In this document: positions 1-6,534 of the stretch, one piece after another
How the letters are laid out: each line of letters begins with the position of its first letter
Position numbering within the stretch: position 1 is the first letter of the stretch
Source: CAMAPP01 sp046153685
GTDB taxonomy: Bacteria; Pseudomonadota; Alphaproteobacteria; CADEGL01
DNA length: 10,225 nt
Direction of reading: 5' to 3'
Assembly: GCA_046153685.1 (NCBI GenBank)
Contig: JBJXGH010000108.1
Span: forward strand, 1 to 10,225
The notes under the pieces: model-generated
The model's database searches: none
What the model was told of the DNA's origin: nothing
The model's input: only the letters and a program-made list of their open reading frames with translations
Made by a program: the position numbers and the translations under genes

Positions 1-1265
1 GCGCGCGGCACGCGGCTGATGAGGCCTTGGCCGGAAAGCTCGCGCAGGTTCTGCATGATCTGCGGCAGGCCCACGACCGAATGCAGGCGGCAGGCGGTGA
101 CGAGCACCGGATCGGGCAGCACGATGCCGCTTTCGGTCGGGCTCGCGCGTTCGAGCGCCGCGATCATGAAGGCCCGCAGCGTCGCGGCATAGGCGCAGAC
201 ATCGGCGACGATCGCGCGCACGCCCGGGATGTGGTCGGTGCCGAGCGCGTTCACGATCATTTGCGCGGCGCCTGCGAAGATCTCGGCGCGGCACGCCAGG
301 CGCGCCGCGATCTTGAATTGGGCGAAGCGGCCAAGGGTGTAATAGGCGCCGCCCGTGCTTCGGTTCTTGTAGCTGAAGACGTATTCGCGCGGGATGAACA
401 CGCGGTTGAACAGCGCAAGGCCGTCCGCCTCCTCGCCCGCGCAATCGAGCGGGTGGTCTTCTTCGTGCTCCTTTCCAGTCGTCGCGGGCTCGCGCATCAC
501 CAGCATGAGACCCGGCGCGTTCGCCGGCACCACCGACCACAACATGCATTCCTCGGGCATGGTCGGATTGGGCGGCGGCATGGAAATGGTGCCGATATTG
601 CCCTGGGCCAATACGGAATTACCCGCCTTCACGCCCGAGACGACGACGCCGTCTTCGCGCTCCTCGATCACGCGCAACCGGCCTTCCTGCTCGGGCATGG
701 ACAGCTTCCGGCTGGTCTGCACGTCGATGATGATGTCGGCGGACACGAGATTGTTGCGCTGGCCTGCATCCAGGAAGGCCTCGATCTTCTCTTGCGCCTC
801 GGGCTCTTCGCGCTTCACCAGATGGTTGAAGGCGAGAAAGCCGATGGCCTTGACCGGGCCGTAATCGAGCGGTCGGCCGAACACGCCGAAGGTGTGCAAT
901 GTGGAATGCTTGACCATCGCCATATGGCGGTCGAGATCGGCCCTGGCGCGCGGCACGAGCCAGCCCGTGGCGATGCGCGCCCCGGTCTTGGGATCGATCG
1001 AGGTCGTTGCCTCGCGGGTCGCGGGGTCGAACTGGTCGTCGAACAAGGCCGCGAGAGTGTCGATGCCCGCGCGCAAGGCGGGCTCGGCCGTGACATCGGC
1101 GATATCGCGCCCGCCGAGCACGACGCGACGACCATCGCGCAGGGACGCGACGAACTCCGCCCCGGTCCTGAGATGGCTGTCCCGCGGGTCGCGATCGGGG
1201 TGCGCGGTCTTTTTCCCCACGAGCCATTCGATCGGGCTGGCCGCGGCTTTCGCGGCCGCGCTCAC
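1..1265 (-). CDS. HpaB-family FADH2-dependent monooxygenase (4-hydroxyphenylacetate 3-hydroxylase type), 3' end missing
   Basis: My translation of the minus strand gives 421 codons open to the left edge. Families of this kind run to about 480-520 residues, so roughly the last 60-100 are outside. The N-terminus has the family signature RTGAEFVASLRDGR (about 33-46) followed by DVT and an arginine. A GRPLDY motif at 130-135 supplies the Arg (131) and Tyr (135) that hold the phenol oxygen in HpaB. Such enzymes take reduced FAD from a separate reductase and hydroxylate a phenol or heteroaromatic ring in the cytosol. The residue aligned with HpaB His155 is Asp177, and the flavin-contact stretch near 235-245 (SVLAQGNIGT) also diverges, so the substrate is probably not 4-hydroxyphenylacetate. 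The GTG start overlaps the upstream deacetylase stop (GTGA), which suggests translational coupling. No HpaC-type reductase is visible. The family call is firm; the substrate is unknown. Confidence 0.88.
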   Translation of the reverse strand, partial: MSAAAKAAASPIEWLVGKKTAHPDRDPRDSHLRTGAEFVASLRDGRRVVLGGRDIADVTAEPALRAGIDTLAALFDDQFDPATREATTSIDPKTGARIATGWLVPRARADLDRHMAMVKHSTLHTFGVFGRPLDYGPVKAIGFLAFNHLVKREEPEAQEKIEAFLDAGQRNNLVSADIIIDVQTSRKLSMPEQEGRLRVIEEREDGVVVSGVKAGNSVLAQGNIGTISMPPPNPTMPEECMLWSVVPANAPGLMLVMREPATTGKEHEEDHPLDCAGEEADGLALFNRVFIPREYVFSYKNRSTGGAYYTLGRFAQFKIAARLACRAEIFAGAAQMIVNALGTDHIPGVRAIVADVCAYAATLRAFMIAALERASPTESGIVLPDPVLVTACRLHSVVGLPQIMQNLRELSGQGLISRVPR

Positions 1266-2197
1266 GGCTTCACCAATCCTGGCGTGGCCGGGCCCAGCTC
1301 GGGGATGGGGCCGTCATAATAGGGCAGGGTATCGACGCGCGGTTGCCACTTGCCTTCATTCATCATCTTGCGTGCGTGCGCCGCGATGTCGTCGAGGCGA
1401 GCGAACCACACTTTGCCTTTCTTCTGCATGTGGTCGAGCAGCTTGTCGATGGCCACGGCGCGCGCGAGCCGACCCGAAAGAAAGGGATGCCACACCGAAA
1501 TCCACATGCCACCGTGTTCCCAGGCGGCGTCGAATTCGTCGATGAAGACCTGCAGCGCCTGGCTCGGTGCCTTCACCGCCATGATGTAGTTGAAATCGCG
1601 CGACACCTGGTAATGCGGCCAATCGTCGAGGCCGTAATGGGAGGGCAGCTCGATCACGTCGCCCTTGGCGTTCTTGAGCACATAGGGCACGTCGTCGCCG
1701 AACAGCGAGGCGTCGTAATCGAGGCCGTGTTCGAGCATGATGTCGAGCGAATGGCGCGAGAACTTGTAGGTCGCGGCGCGGTAGCCGCGTGGTTTTGCGC
1801 CCGTCGCCTTGACGATCACGTCCATCGCCCGGCCGAACCAATACCGTTCCTCCTCGAGGCTCAGCTCATTGGGATGTTCGTGCAGATAGCTATGGTGCGC
1901 GATCTCATGCCCGCCCTTGAGAATGGCGTCCACCGCGCCGGGATAGCGCTCGATGCACCAAGCGGGAATGAAGAAAGTCTGCTTGATCGCGTGCCGCCGG
2001 TACATTTCCAAGAGACGCGGCACCGCGACCTCGGGACCGTAGCGCAGGGCCGAAAGCGAGGCCACTCGCGTATCGGCCGTGCTGTGATGGGCAAGATGCA
2101 GGATGGAATCCGCGTCCATGTCGAAGGTGAGTGCAACCGCGCAGCGCGCGCCGTTGGGCCAAGGAAGCGGGTTGCGAATCACGGCGCGACACTCCAT
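1262..2197 (-). CDS. Polysaccharide deacetylase-fold (CE4) metal-dependent amidohydrolase, PuuE/HpPgdA-like
   Basis: The 311-residue protein has the NodB-fold motifs: TFDMDAD (24-30, metal Asp about 26/28), HSYLH (102-106, the two metal histidines), RGYRA (137-141) and WHPF (237-240, the C-terminal catalytic His region). It has no signal peptide, so it acts in the cytosol, which argues against a cell-wall chitin or peptidoglycan deacetylase. The nearest characterised relatives I recall are the allantoinase PuuE, H. pylori PgdA and bacterial cyclic imide hydrolase, enzymes that open small ring amides. Translational coupling to the flavin monooxygenase downstream fits a small-molecule C-N hydrolase (inference). 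The start is uncertain. ATG at 2197 has no ribosome binding site, whereas GTG at 2182 has GGAG 9 bases upstream and would begin the protein at IRNPLPWPNG, just before the fold. Confidence 0.9.
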   Translation of the reverse strand: MECRAVIRNPLPWPNGARCAVALTFDMDADSILHLAHHSTADTRVASLSALRYGPEVAVPRLLEMYRRHAIKQTFFIPAWCIERYPGAVDAILKGGHEIAHHSYLHEHPNELSLEEERYWFGRAMDVIVKATGAKPRGYRAATYKFSRHSLDIMLEHGLDYDASLFGDDVPYVLKNAKGDVIELPSHYGLDDWPHYQVSRDFNYIMAVKAPSQALQVFIDEFDAAWEHGGMWISVWHPFLSGRLARAVAIDKLLDHMQKKGKVWFARLDDIAAHARKMMNEGKWQPRVDTLPYYDGPIPELGPATPGLVKP

Positions 2198-2204
2198 TGC
2201 AGCT

Positions 2205-2233
2205 TGGCTATTCTAGATCATGGGCGTTCGGCA
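2205..2233 (-). promoter_or_regulatory. Weak candidate promoter for the deacetylase-monooxygenase pair
   Basis: On the minus strand a TTGCGC-like -35 is followed 19 bases later by TAGAAT (5 of 6 matches to TATAAT, bases 2215-2210). Transcription would start about 2203, too close to the ATG at 2197 for a ribosome binding site but well placed for the GTG at 2182. The wide spacing and poor -35 keep this speculative. It lies in the short gap shared with the divergent mtgA gene. Confidence 0.22.
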
Positions 2234-2247
2234 CGCGCAAGGCAGGC

Positions 2248-2970
2248 ATGAGTTTTCTCGGCCGCGCACTCGGGATGGCAATTCGCGCCACGCTCTGTGC
2301 GGTGCTGGGCGTGCTTTTGCTGTGGGCCGGGCTTCTCGTCGCCTATCGCTGGATCGATCCGCCCCTGACCCCGCTCATGGTCATCCGCCTGTTCGAGCAT
2401 GGCCGCTGGTCGCGCACTGCCATGCCGCTCGACAGGATCGCGCCCGATCTCGTGCGCGCGGTGGTGGTGGCGGAGGATGCGCGGTTTTGCCGCCATCACG
2501 GCGTCGATTGGGGCGAAGTCGGCGAGGCGCTCGGCGAATGGCGCAAGGGCCAGGGCTTGCGCGGCGCCAGCACGATTTCGATGCAAACCGCGCGCAATTT
2601 GTTTTTGTGGCCGGGCGGGGGTTTTGCGCGCAAGGCGGTCGAGGTGCCCCTCGCGCTTGCGCTCGACGCCTTCTGGCCCAAGCGCCGCACGCTCGAAATC
2701 TATCTGTCGGCCATCGAATGGGGCGAGGGCATCTACGGCGCCGAAGCCGCCGCGCGCCGGCATTTTGGAACCTCGGCGCGCGCGCTCCAGCGCCGGCAGG
2801 CGGCGGCGCTGGCCGCCGTGCTGCCCAGCCCCAGAAAATGGCAGGCTCATCCGCCCGGGCCCCATGTCGTCTCGCGCATCGCCACCATCGAGGCGCGCAT
2901 GGCCGATATCGACGGCTATCTCGGCTGTTTGCGTCGAGGCGGCGCGAGTCAATTCCCGTCGGGGCCGTGA
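2248..2970 (+). CDS. mtgA: Monofunctional biosynthetic peptidoglycan transglycosylase (GT51)
   Basis: This 240-residue inner-membrane protein polymerises lipid II into glycan strands without a transpeptidase domain. One membrane helix (about 14-33) anchors it; the GT51 domain follows outside the membrane. Visible motifs are EDARFCRHHGVDW (76-88, with the catalytic Glu76), GASTISMQTARNLFLW (106-121), a basic segment RKAVEVP (128-134), and TLEIYLSAIEWGEGIYG (148-164), which carries the second conserved Glu and the lipid II-binding loop. The length matches MtgA. I chose the ATG at 2248 because AAGG lies just upstream and it places the helix near the N-terminus; the frame is open back to 2131, but that extension overlaps the divergent deacetylase gene. 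It is the only cell-envelope gene here and has no evident link to its catabolic neighbours. Its stop is one base from that of the convergent aldo/keto reductase. Confidence 0.93.
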   Translation: MSFLGRALGMAIRATLCAVLGVLLLWAGLLVAYRWIDPPLTPLMVIRLFEHGRWSRTAMPLDRIAPDLVRAVVVAEDARFCRHHGVDWGEVGEALGEWRKGQGLRGASTISMQTARNLFLWPGGGFARKAVEVPLALALDAFWPKRRTLEIYLSAIEWGEGIYGAEAAARRHFGTSARALQRRQAAALAAVLPSPRKWQAHPPGPHVVSRIATIEARMADIDGYLGCLRRGGASQFPSGP

Positions 2971-2971
2971 G

Positions 2972-4015
2972 CTAGCTTCGTGCGCCCGACTTCACGCCAG
3001 GGCGGCCGCGCGGAGGATAGTTGGGATCGTTGTAACCGGGCGTGGAGGGGTGTCCCGGCGTCACCAGCTTGTCGACCAGCGCCTCGTCCCCGGCGTCGAA
3101 GGAATGTTCGAGCGCGCCCAAATACTCGCGCCATTGTTCGACCGTGCGCGGCCCGCAGATGACCGAGGACACGAGCGGGTTGTTCAGCACCCAATTGACG
3201 GCGAATTGCCCGGCCGTCATGCCGCGCGATTCCGCCCGGCGCTTGATCGTGGCGGCGATCTCGACCGATTCCTTGCGCCATTCGGTGGCGAGGATGCGCG
3301 GGTCGTCGCGCCCCACGCGGCTGCCCTTCGGTGCCTTGCGGCCCCATTGGTACTTCCCGGTCAGCACGCCGCGCGCGAGCGGGCTATAGGGCACGATACC
3401 GAGGCCGAAGCGCTCGCAAGCGGGCAGTTCCTCGACCTCGGGCAGGCGGTTCATCGCGTTGTAATAGGGTTGCAGGCATACCGGGCGCGCCATGCCCAGC
3501 CGGTCGCAGGTCATGGCGATCTCGGCGATGCGATAGCCGCGGAAATTCGACAGCGCGAAATAGCGCACCTTGCCCGCGCGGATGGCGTCGCCCACCGCGA
3601 GCAGCGATTCCTCAAGCGGGGTTTCGTACTCGTCCTTGTGGAAATAATAGACATCGACGAAGTCCGTGCCGAGGCGCGCGAGACTTGCGTCCAATTGCTC
3701 GACGATCCATTTCCGCGACAGGCCCGAGCGGTTTGGCGCATCCTCCCACACGGTCGCCACCTTGGTCGCGACCACCCAGCGATGACGGTCGCGCTTGATG
3801 CAGCGCCCGAGGATTTCCTCGCTGCGGCCATGGGCGTATTGGTCGGCGGTGTCGGCGAAATTGATGCCGCCATCGCGCGCCATGTCCACGATGCGCTGGG
3901 CGTTACGCTGATCGGTGCGCAGGCCGAACATCATGGTGCCAAGACACAGGGGCGAGACCATGAGCCCGCTTTGGCCCAGGCGGCGAAACTCGGTCTTGGC
4001 CGTCTTGGGAGCCAT
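2972..4015 (-). CDS. Aldo/keto reductase, NADPH-dependent
   Basis: The 347-residue cytosolic TIM-barrel oxidoreductase would interconvert an aldehyde or ketone and an alcohol using NAD(P)H. The full catalytic tetrad is visible: Asp55 and Tyr60 in FADTADQY, Lys85 in VVATK, and His126 in VYYFH. The cofactor region near the C-terminus includes SSVICGPRTVEQ, typical of the YhdN/Tas-like group. The ATG at 4015 is preceded by GAGG 7 bases upstream, a good ribosome binding site. The reading frame stays open upstream to 5053 but there lies across the aldolase genes and makes no recognisable protein. It is the last gene of the minus-strand run, 32 bases after the first aldolase paralogue, so it probably reduces a carbonyl product of that pathway or protects against one (inference). 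The product is confidently an aldo/keto reductase; the substrate is unknown. Confidence 0.93.
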   Translation of the reverse strand: MAPKTAKTEFRRLGQSGLMVSPLCLGTMMFGLRTDQRNAQRIVDMARDGGINFADTADQYAHGRSEEILGRCIKRDRHRWVVATKVATVWEDAPNRSGLSRKWIVEQLDASLARLGTDFVDVYYFHKDEYETPLEESLLAVGDAIRAGKVRYFALSNFRGYRIAEIAMTCDRLGMARPVCLQPYYNAMNRLPEVEELPACERFGLGIVPYSPLARGVLTGKYQWGRKAPKGSRVGRDDPRILATEWRKESVEIAATIKRRAESRGMTAGQFAVNWVLNNPLVSSVICGPRTVEQWREYLGALEHSFDAGDEALVDKLVTPGHPSTPGYNDPNYPPRGRPGVKSGARS

Positions 4016-4047
4016 CTCAATCCTCGTTCGGTTTTCCGGGAGCCGGG

Positions 4048-4830
4048 TCAGGTCTTGTACGAGGGATCGAGCCTGTCGCACAGGCGCAAGAGGCTCGGCC
4101 ATTCGAGATCGCCGTAAATTCCGGGCGTAATGGCTTTGAATTGCTGGGTGGCGTGGTTCAGCACATTGCCCGAAAGCGCTATCAGCTTGACGCCCGTGGC
4201 CTGGGCCTGAAGCTGGGCGCGGCAGGCGAATTCCAGCCGGTGCATCAACACGAAGGCCTCCGCGACCGAGCGGCCGACGGTCAAAAGGCCGTGATTGCGC
4301 AGCACCATGGCCTGATTCGCGCCAAGATCGCGCACCAGACGCGGGCGCTCGTCGTGGTCGAGCGCGACACCCTCGTAATCGTGGTACGAGAGATTGCCGT
4401 GCAGGCGCAGCGCGGTCTGCGACATCGCCAACAACCCGCATTCCAGCGAGGACACCGCGATACCCGCGGTCGAATGGGTGTGCAGGGCGCACACCATGTC
4501 GGGCCGGCCGCCCAGGACGGCGGAATGAATGGTGTACCCCGCCGGATTCACGACATAGGGCGTGTCGTGCTGATGTTTGCCCGACATGTCGATCTTGATG
4601 ATCGAGCTGGCCGTGACCTCGTCGAACATGATGTGGAAGGGGTTGATAAGGAAATGATCGGGCTCGCCCGGCACGCGCGCCGAGACATGGGTAAACGTGA
4701 GATCGGCGATCTCGTAATGCGCCATCAGGCGAAAACAGGCCGCGAGATCGACGCGCTGGCGCCATTCCTCGGGGCTGACCTTGGCCTTGAGATTCAGGCG
4801 GCGGGACGCGGTCGCGGGACTCACGGTCAT
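4048..4830 (-). CDS. Class II aldolase/adducin-fold protein, paralogue 1
   Basis: The 260-residue protein has the metal-dependent class II aldolase fold shared with fuculose-phosphate aldolase (FucA), ribulose-5-phosphate epimerase and adducin head domains. Metal ligands are present as His117 and His119 (HTHS) and His180 (RNHG), with the same spacings as His92, His94 and His155 of FucA. The position of FucA catalytic Glu73, 19 residues before the first His, is Gly98 within AGYTIHSAV, as in the adducin-like subgroup. Aldol cleavage is therefore not assured; decarboxylase, lyase or oxygenase roles are known for the wider fold. It lies 56 bases downstream of its paralogue and 32 upstream of the aldo/keto reductase. 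The ribosome binding site is weak (GGA about 6 bases before the ATG). The C-terminus, LDRLDPSYKT, matches the end of the paralogue. Confidence 0.9.
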   Translation of the reverse strand: MTVSPATASRRLNLKAKVSPEEWRQRVDLAACFRLMAHYEIADLTFTHVSARVPGEPDHFLINPFHIMFDEVTASSIIKIDMSGKHQHDTPYVVNPAGYTIHSAVLGGRPDMVCALHTHSTAGIAVSSLECGLLAMSQTALRLHGNLSYHDYEGVALDHDERPRLVRDLGANQAMVLRNHGLLTVGRSVAEAFVLMHRLEFACRAQLQAQATGVKLIALSGNVLNHATQQFKAITPGIYGDLEWPSLLRLCDRLDPSYKT

Positions 4831-4886
4831 GTTCGGTCCAATCGGATTCGCGCTCTGTCGAGCTTACGCGGGACGCGGGCGCGGCT

Positions 4887-5654
4887 TCAGGAGCGATAAG
4901 ACGGATCGATGCGGTCAAGCTTGCGCAAATGCGCCGGCCAGGCCCGCTCGCCCGGCAATCTGTTGCCGCTGGCGTATTCGGCGTACTGATCGGCGGTGCG
5001 TTCGCAGACCTCCTTCGAGGGCCGTTCGATTTCGACCCCGCCCGCGAGCGCATCGACCTGCGATTGGCAGGCCTTTTCGAGATCGTGCAGCAGAACCCAG
5101 GCTTCCCCGACGGTGCGACCGGCGGTCAGCAGGCCGTGATTCTTGAGGATCATCGCCTGTTTGTCCGAGAGATCGCGCACCAAGCGCGCCTTTTCCGCCT
5201 CGTCCTCCGCGATGCCCTCGTAACCGTGGTAGGCAAGGTTCTTGTAGAAGCGCAGCGCCGTTTGGGTGATCGGGAGAAGTCCGTCCTTCTGCGCCGCGAC
5301 CGCCATGCCCGCGCGCGTGTGGGTGTGCATCACGCTGTTCACGTCCGCCCGTGCCTTCAAGACCGCGCTGTGGATGGTGTAGCCGGCCCAGTTCACTTCG
5401 CCCTCCGACAGCACATTGCCGTCGAGATCGAGTTCGACCAGCGAACTCGCCGTGATCTCGTCGAATAATTGGCCGTAGGGATTGAGGAAGAACCGGTCCT
5501 TGTCGTGCGGGTGGCGCACCGAGAGATGCGTGGCGTCGAGATCGGTCATGCCGTACATCGCCACCAGACGGTAGGCGGCGGCCAAATCGACGCGCACCTT
5601 CATTTCCTCGGGGCCGATATCGTGTTTGGATTTGCGCTTGTCGGTGCTCGCCAT
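4887..5654 (-). CDS. Class II aldolase/adducin-fold protein, paralogue 2
   Basis: This 255-residue homologue of the next gene downstream looks to be about 45% identical by eye. The shared core includes RVDLAA, FDE(V/I)TASS, GYTIHSAV, HTH(S/T), NHGLLT and the tail LDR(L/I)DPSY. Metal histidines are His110, His112 and His173; Gly91 occupies the FucA Glu73 position. The fold predicts a soluble, metal-dependent enzyme acting on a hydroxy- or keto-acid or a sugar-like substrate. The substrate-facing loops differ from the paralogue (KDGLLPITQTALRF against ECGLLAMSQTALRL), so the pair may form a hetero-oligomer or act on successive intermediates (inference). The ATG at 5654 has a strong GGAGAG ribosome binding site, consistent with renewed translation after the hairpin at 5728-5765. 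Confidence 0.9.
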   Translation of the reverse strand: MASTDKRKSKHDIGPEEMKVRVDLAAAYRLVAMYGMTDLDATHLSVRHPHDKDRFFLNPYGQLFDEITASSLVELDLDGNVLSEGEVNWAGYTIHSAVLKARADVNSVMHTHTRAGMAVAAQKDGLLPITQTALRFYKNLAYHGYEGIAEDEAEKARLVRDLSDKQAMILKNHGLLTAGRTVGEAWVLLHDLEKACQSQVDALAGGVEIERPSKEVCERTADQYAEYASGNRLPGERAWPAHLRKLDRIDPSYRS

Positions 5655-5727
5655 GTGCTCTCTCCGTATTTTGTCCGCGGCGCGACTGGCCCGCCGGGGG
5701 AAGCCGATAAAGGATAACCCGGTCAGC

Positions 5728-5765
5728 CGCTCGCTTCCATGGCCGCGGGTCTATGGAAGCGAGCG
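5728..5765 (-). repeat. Perfect 13-bp inverted repeat at the NQO-like stop codon; possible terminator or processing hairpin
   Basis: Bases 5728-5740 (CGCTCGCTTCCAT) are the exact reverse complement of 5753-5765, with a 12-base spacer. The right arm encodes the last codons of the NQO-like gene, and its TAG stop straddles the arm and spacer. In minus-strand RNA the stem would be followed by a short U-rich stretch (TTATCCTTTATC) about 11 bases on, not an immediate U-tract, so it is not a textbook intrinsic terminator. A partial terminator or 3'-end stabiliser between the redox pair and the aldolase genes fits equally well. Confidence 0.6.
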
Positions 5766-6527
5766 CATGAAATGCGAATGGCCCTCGGCCCCGGGCTTGA
5801 GCCGGCCCTGCTCGTCCCAATCGCCCCAGCCGTTGAAGCGCAGGGGCTCGGTATCGGCGAGATTGCGCAGGCGTTCGGCCAGGGCGGCCTTGTCGTCCTC
5901 GCGCCGCGCGCGGGCGGTATCGGCGCCCGAATAGGCGATGGCGCCGCCGACCTCGTAGGCGACGAAATGTGGCAGCACCGCATAGCCGACATAGGCAAGC
6001 GTCATGTTCATCGGCCACATCAAGAGCTCGATATCGCCGTTGCGCCCGTTATGGGCGAAGGTCGCCTTGGGTCCGCCCGTGGTCGCCGAGAGCAGGGCGC
6101 GCTTTCCGGCAAAGCGTCCTTTATCGTAGCGTTCCGTGCTCGTGTAGATACCGCCATAGACGAAGACGCGATCGAACCAGCCTTTCAGGACGGCGGGCAC
6201 CGAGAACCACCAAACCGGAAATTGCACGAACAGGAAATCGGCGCGCCGGAGCTTGTCGATTTCCGCCCTTACATCGGCCGGCAGAGAATTCCGTTCGAAC
6301 GCGTGACGCTGCTCGGTTTGGGAATCGAAGCGCGCGGGATCGGCGCGCTGTTCGTACAACGCGCCGCGCTCGACCGGATCGAAGCCCATCTGCGTCAAAT
6401 CGGAACGTTCGACCGCGTACCCCATGGCGCGGAGCGTCGTCTCGGCCGTGTCCGCAAGTCCGCCATTGAAGGATTTGAGCTCGGGATGGGCGAGGACGAC
6501 GAGCGCGGTTTTCGCGGCCACGGTCAC
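5751..6527 (-). CDS. NQO1-like NAD(P)H oxidoreductase (flavodoxin_2 fold)
   Basis: The 258-residue soluble flavoprotein is predicted to transfer two electrons from NAD(P)H to a quinone or other acceptor. The N-terminal strand and flavin-phosphate loop are VVLAHPELKSFN (10-21). QFPVWWFSVPAVLKGWFDRVF (102-122) is the family's flavin and active-site segment, followed by YGG and SATTGGP (148-153). Length and motif order match the NQO1/MdaB-type group. I chose GTG at 6527 because AGG lies 6 bases before it and it precedes the first beta strand; a TTG at 6545 inside the Rieske gene is less likely, and a GTG at 6521 is possible. It begins 7 bases after the Rieske stop, so co-transcription is nearly certain. 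It might reduce a quinone product of oxygenation, but it is not a normal Rieske reductase. Confidence 0.9.
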   Translation of the reverse strand: MTVAAKTALVVLAHPELKSFNGGLADTAETTLRAMGYAVERSDLTQMGFDPVERGALYEQRADPARFDSQTEQRHAFERNSLPADVRAEIDKLRRADFLFVQFPVWWFSVPAVLKGWFDRVFVYGGIYTSTERYDKGRFAGKRALLSATTGGPKATFAHNGRNGDIELLMWPMNMTLAYVGYAVLPHFVAYEVGGAIAYSGADTARARREDDKAALAERLRNLADTEPLRFNGWGDWDEQGRLKPGAEGHSHFMRSLP

Positions 6528-6534
6528 GGCGCGC

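Noticed and set aside
27..1319. 430-codon plus-strand open frame opposite the HpaB-like gene
   Set aside because: The product is rich in Arg, His, Ala and Gly with no recognisable domain, and the opposite strand encodes a clear HpaB-family protein. Such antisense frames are common in GC-rich codon usage.
2399..4117. 572-codon plus-strand frame across mtgA and the aldo/keto reductase
   Set aside because: It is an alternative frame of mtgA continuing antisense to the reductase, with no coherent domain.
4016..5053. N-terminal extension of the aldo/keto reductase frame to 693 residues
   Set aside because: The extra sequence lies over two clear aldolase-fold genes in another frame and looks like noise. 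The enzyme begins at 4015 with a good ribosome binding site.
5751..5765. Standard intrinsic terminator at the NQO-like stop
   Set aside because: The stem is good, but no run of T follows it directly on the minus strand, so it is recorded as an inverted repeat with uncertain role.
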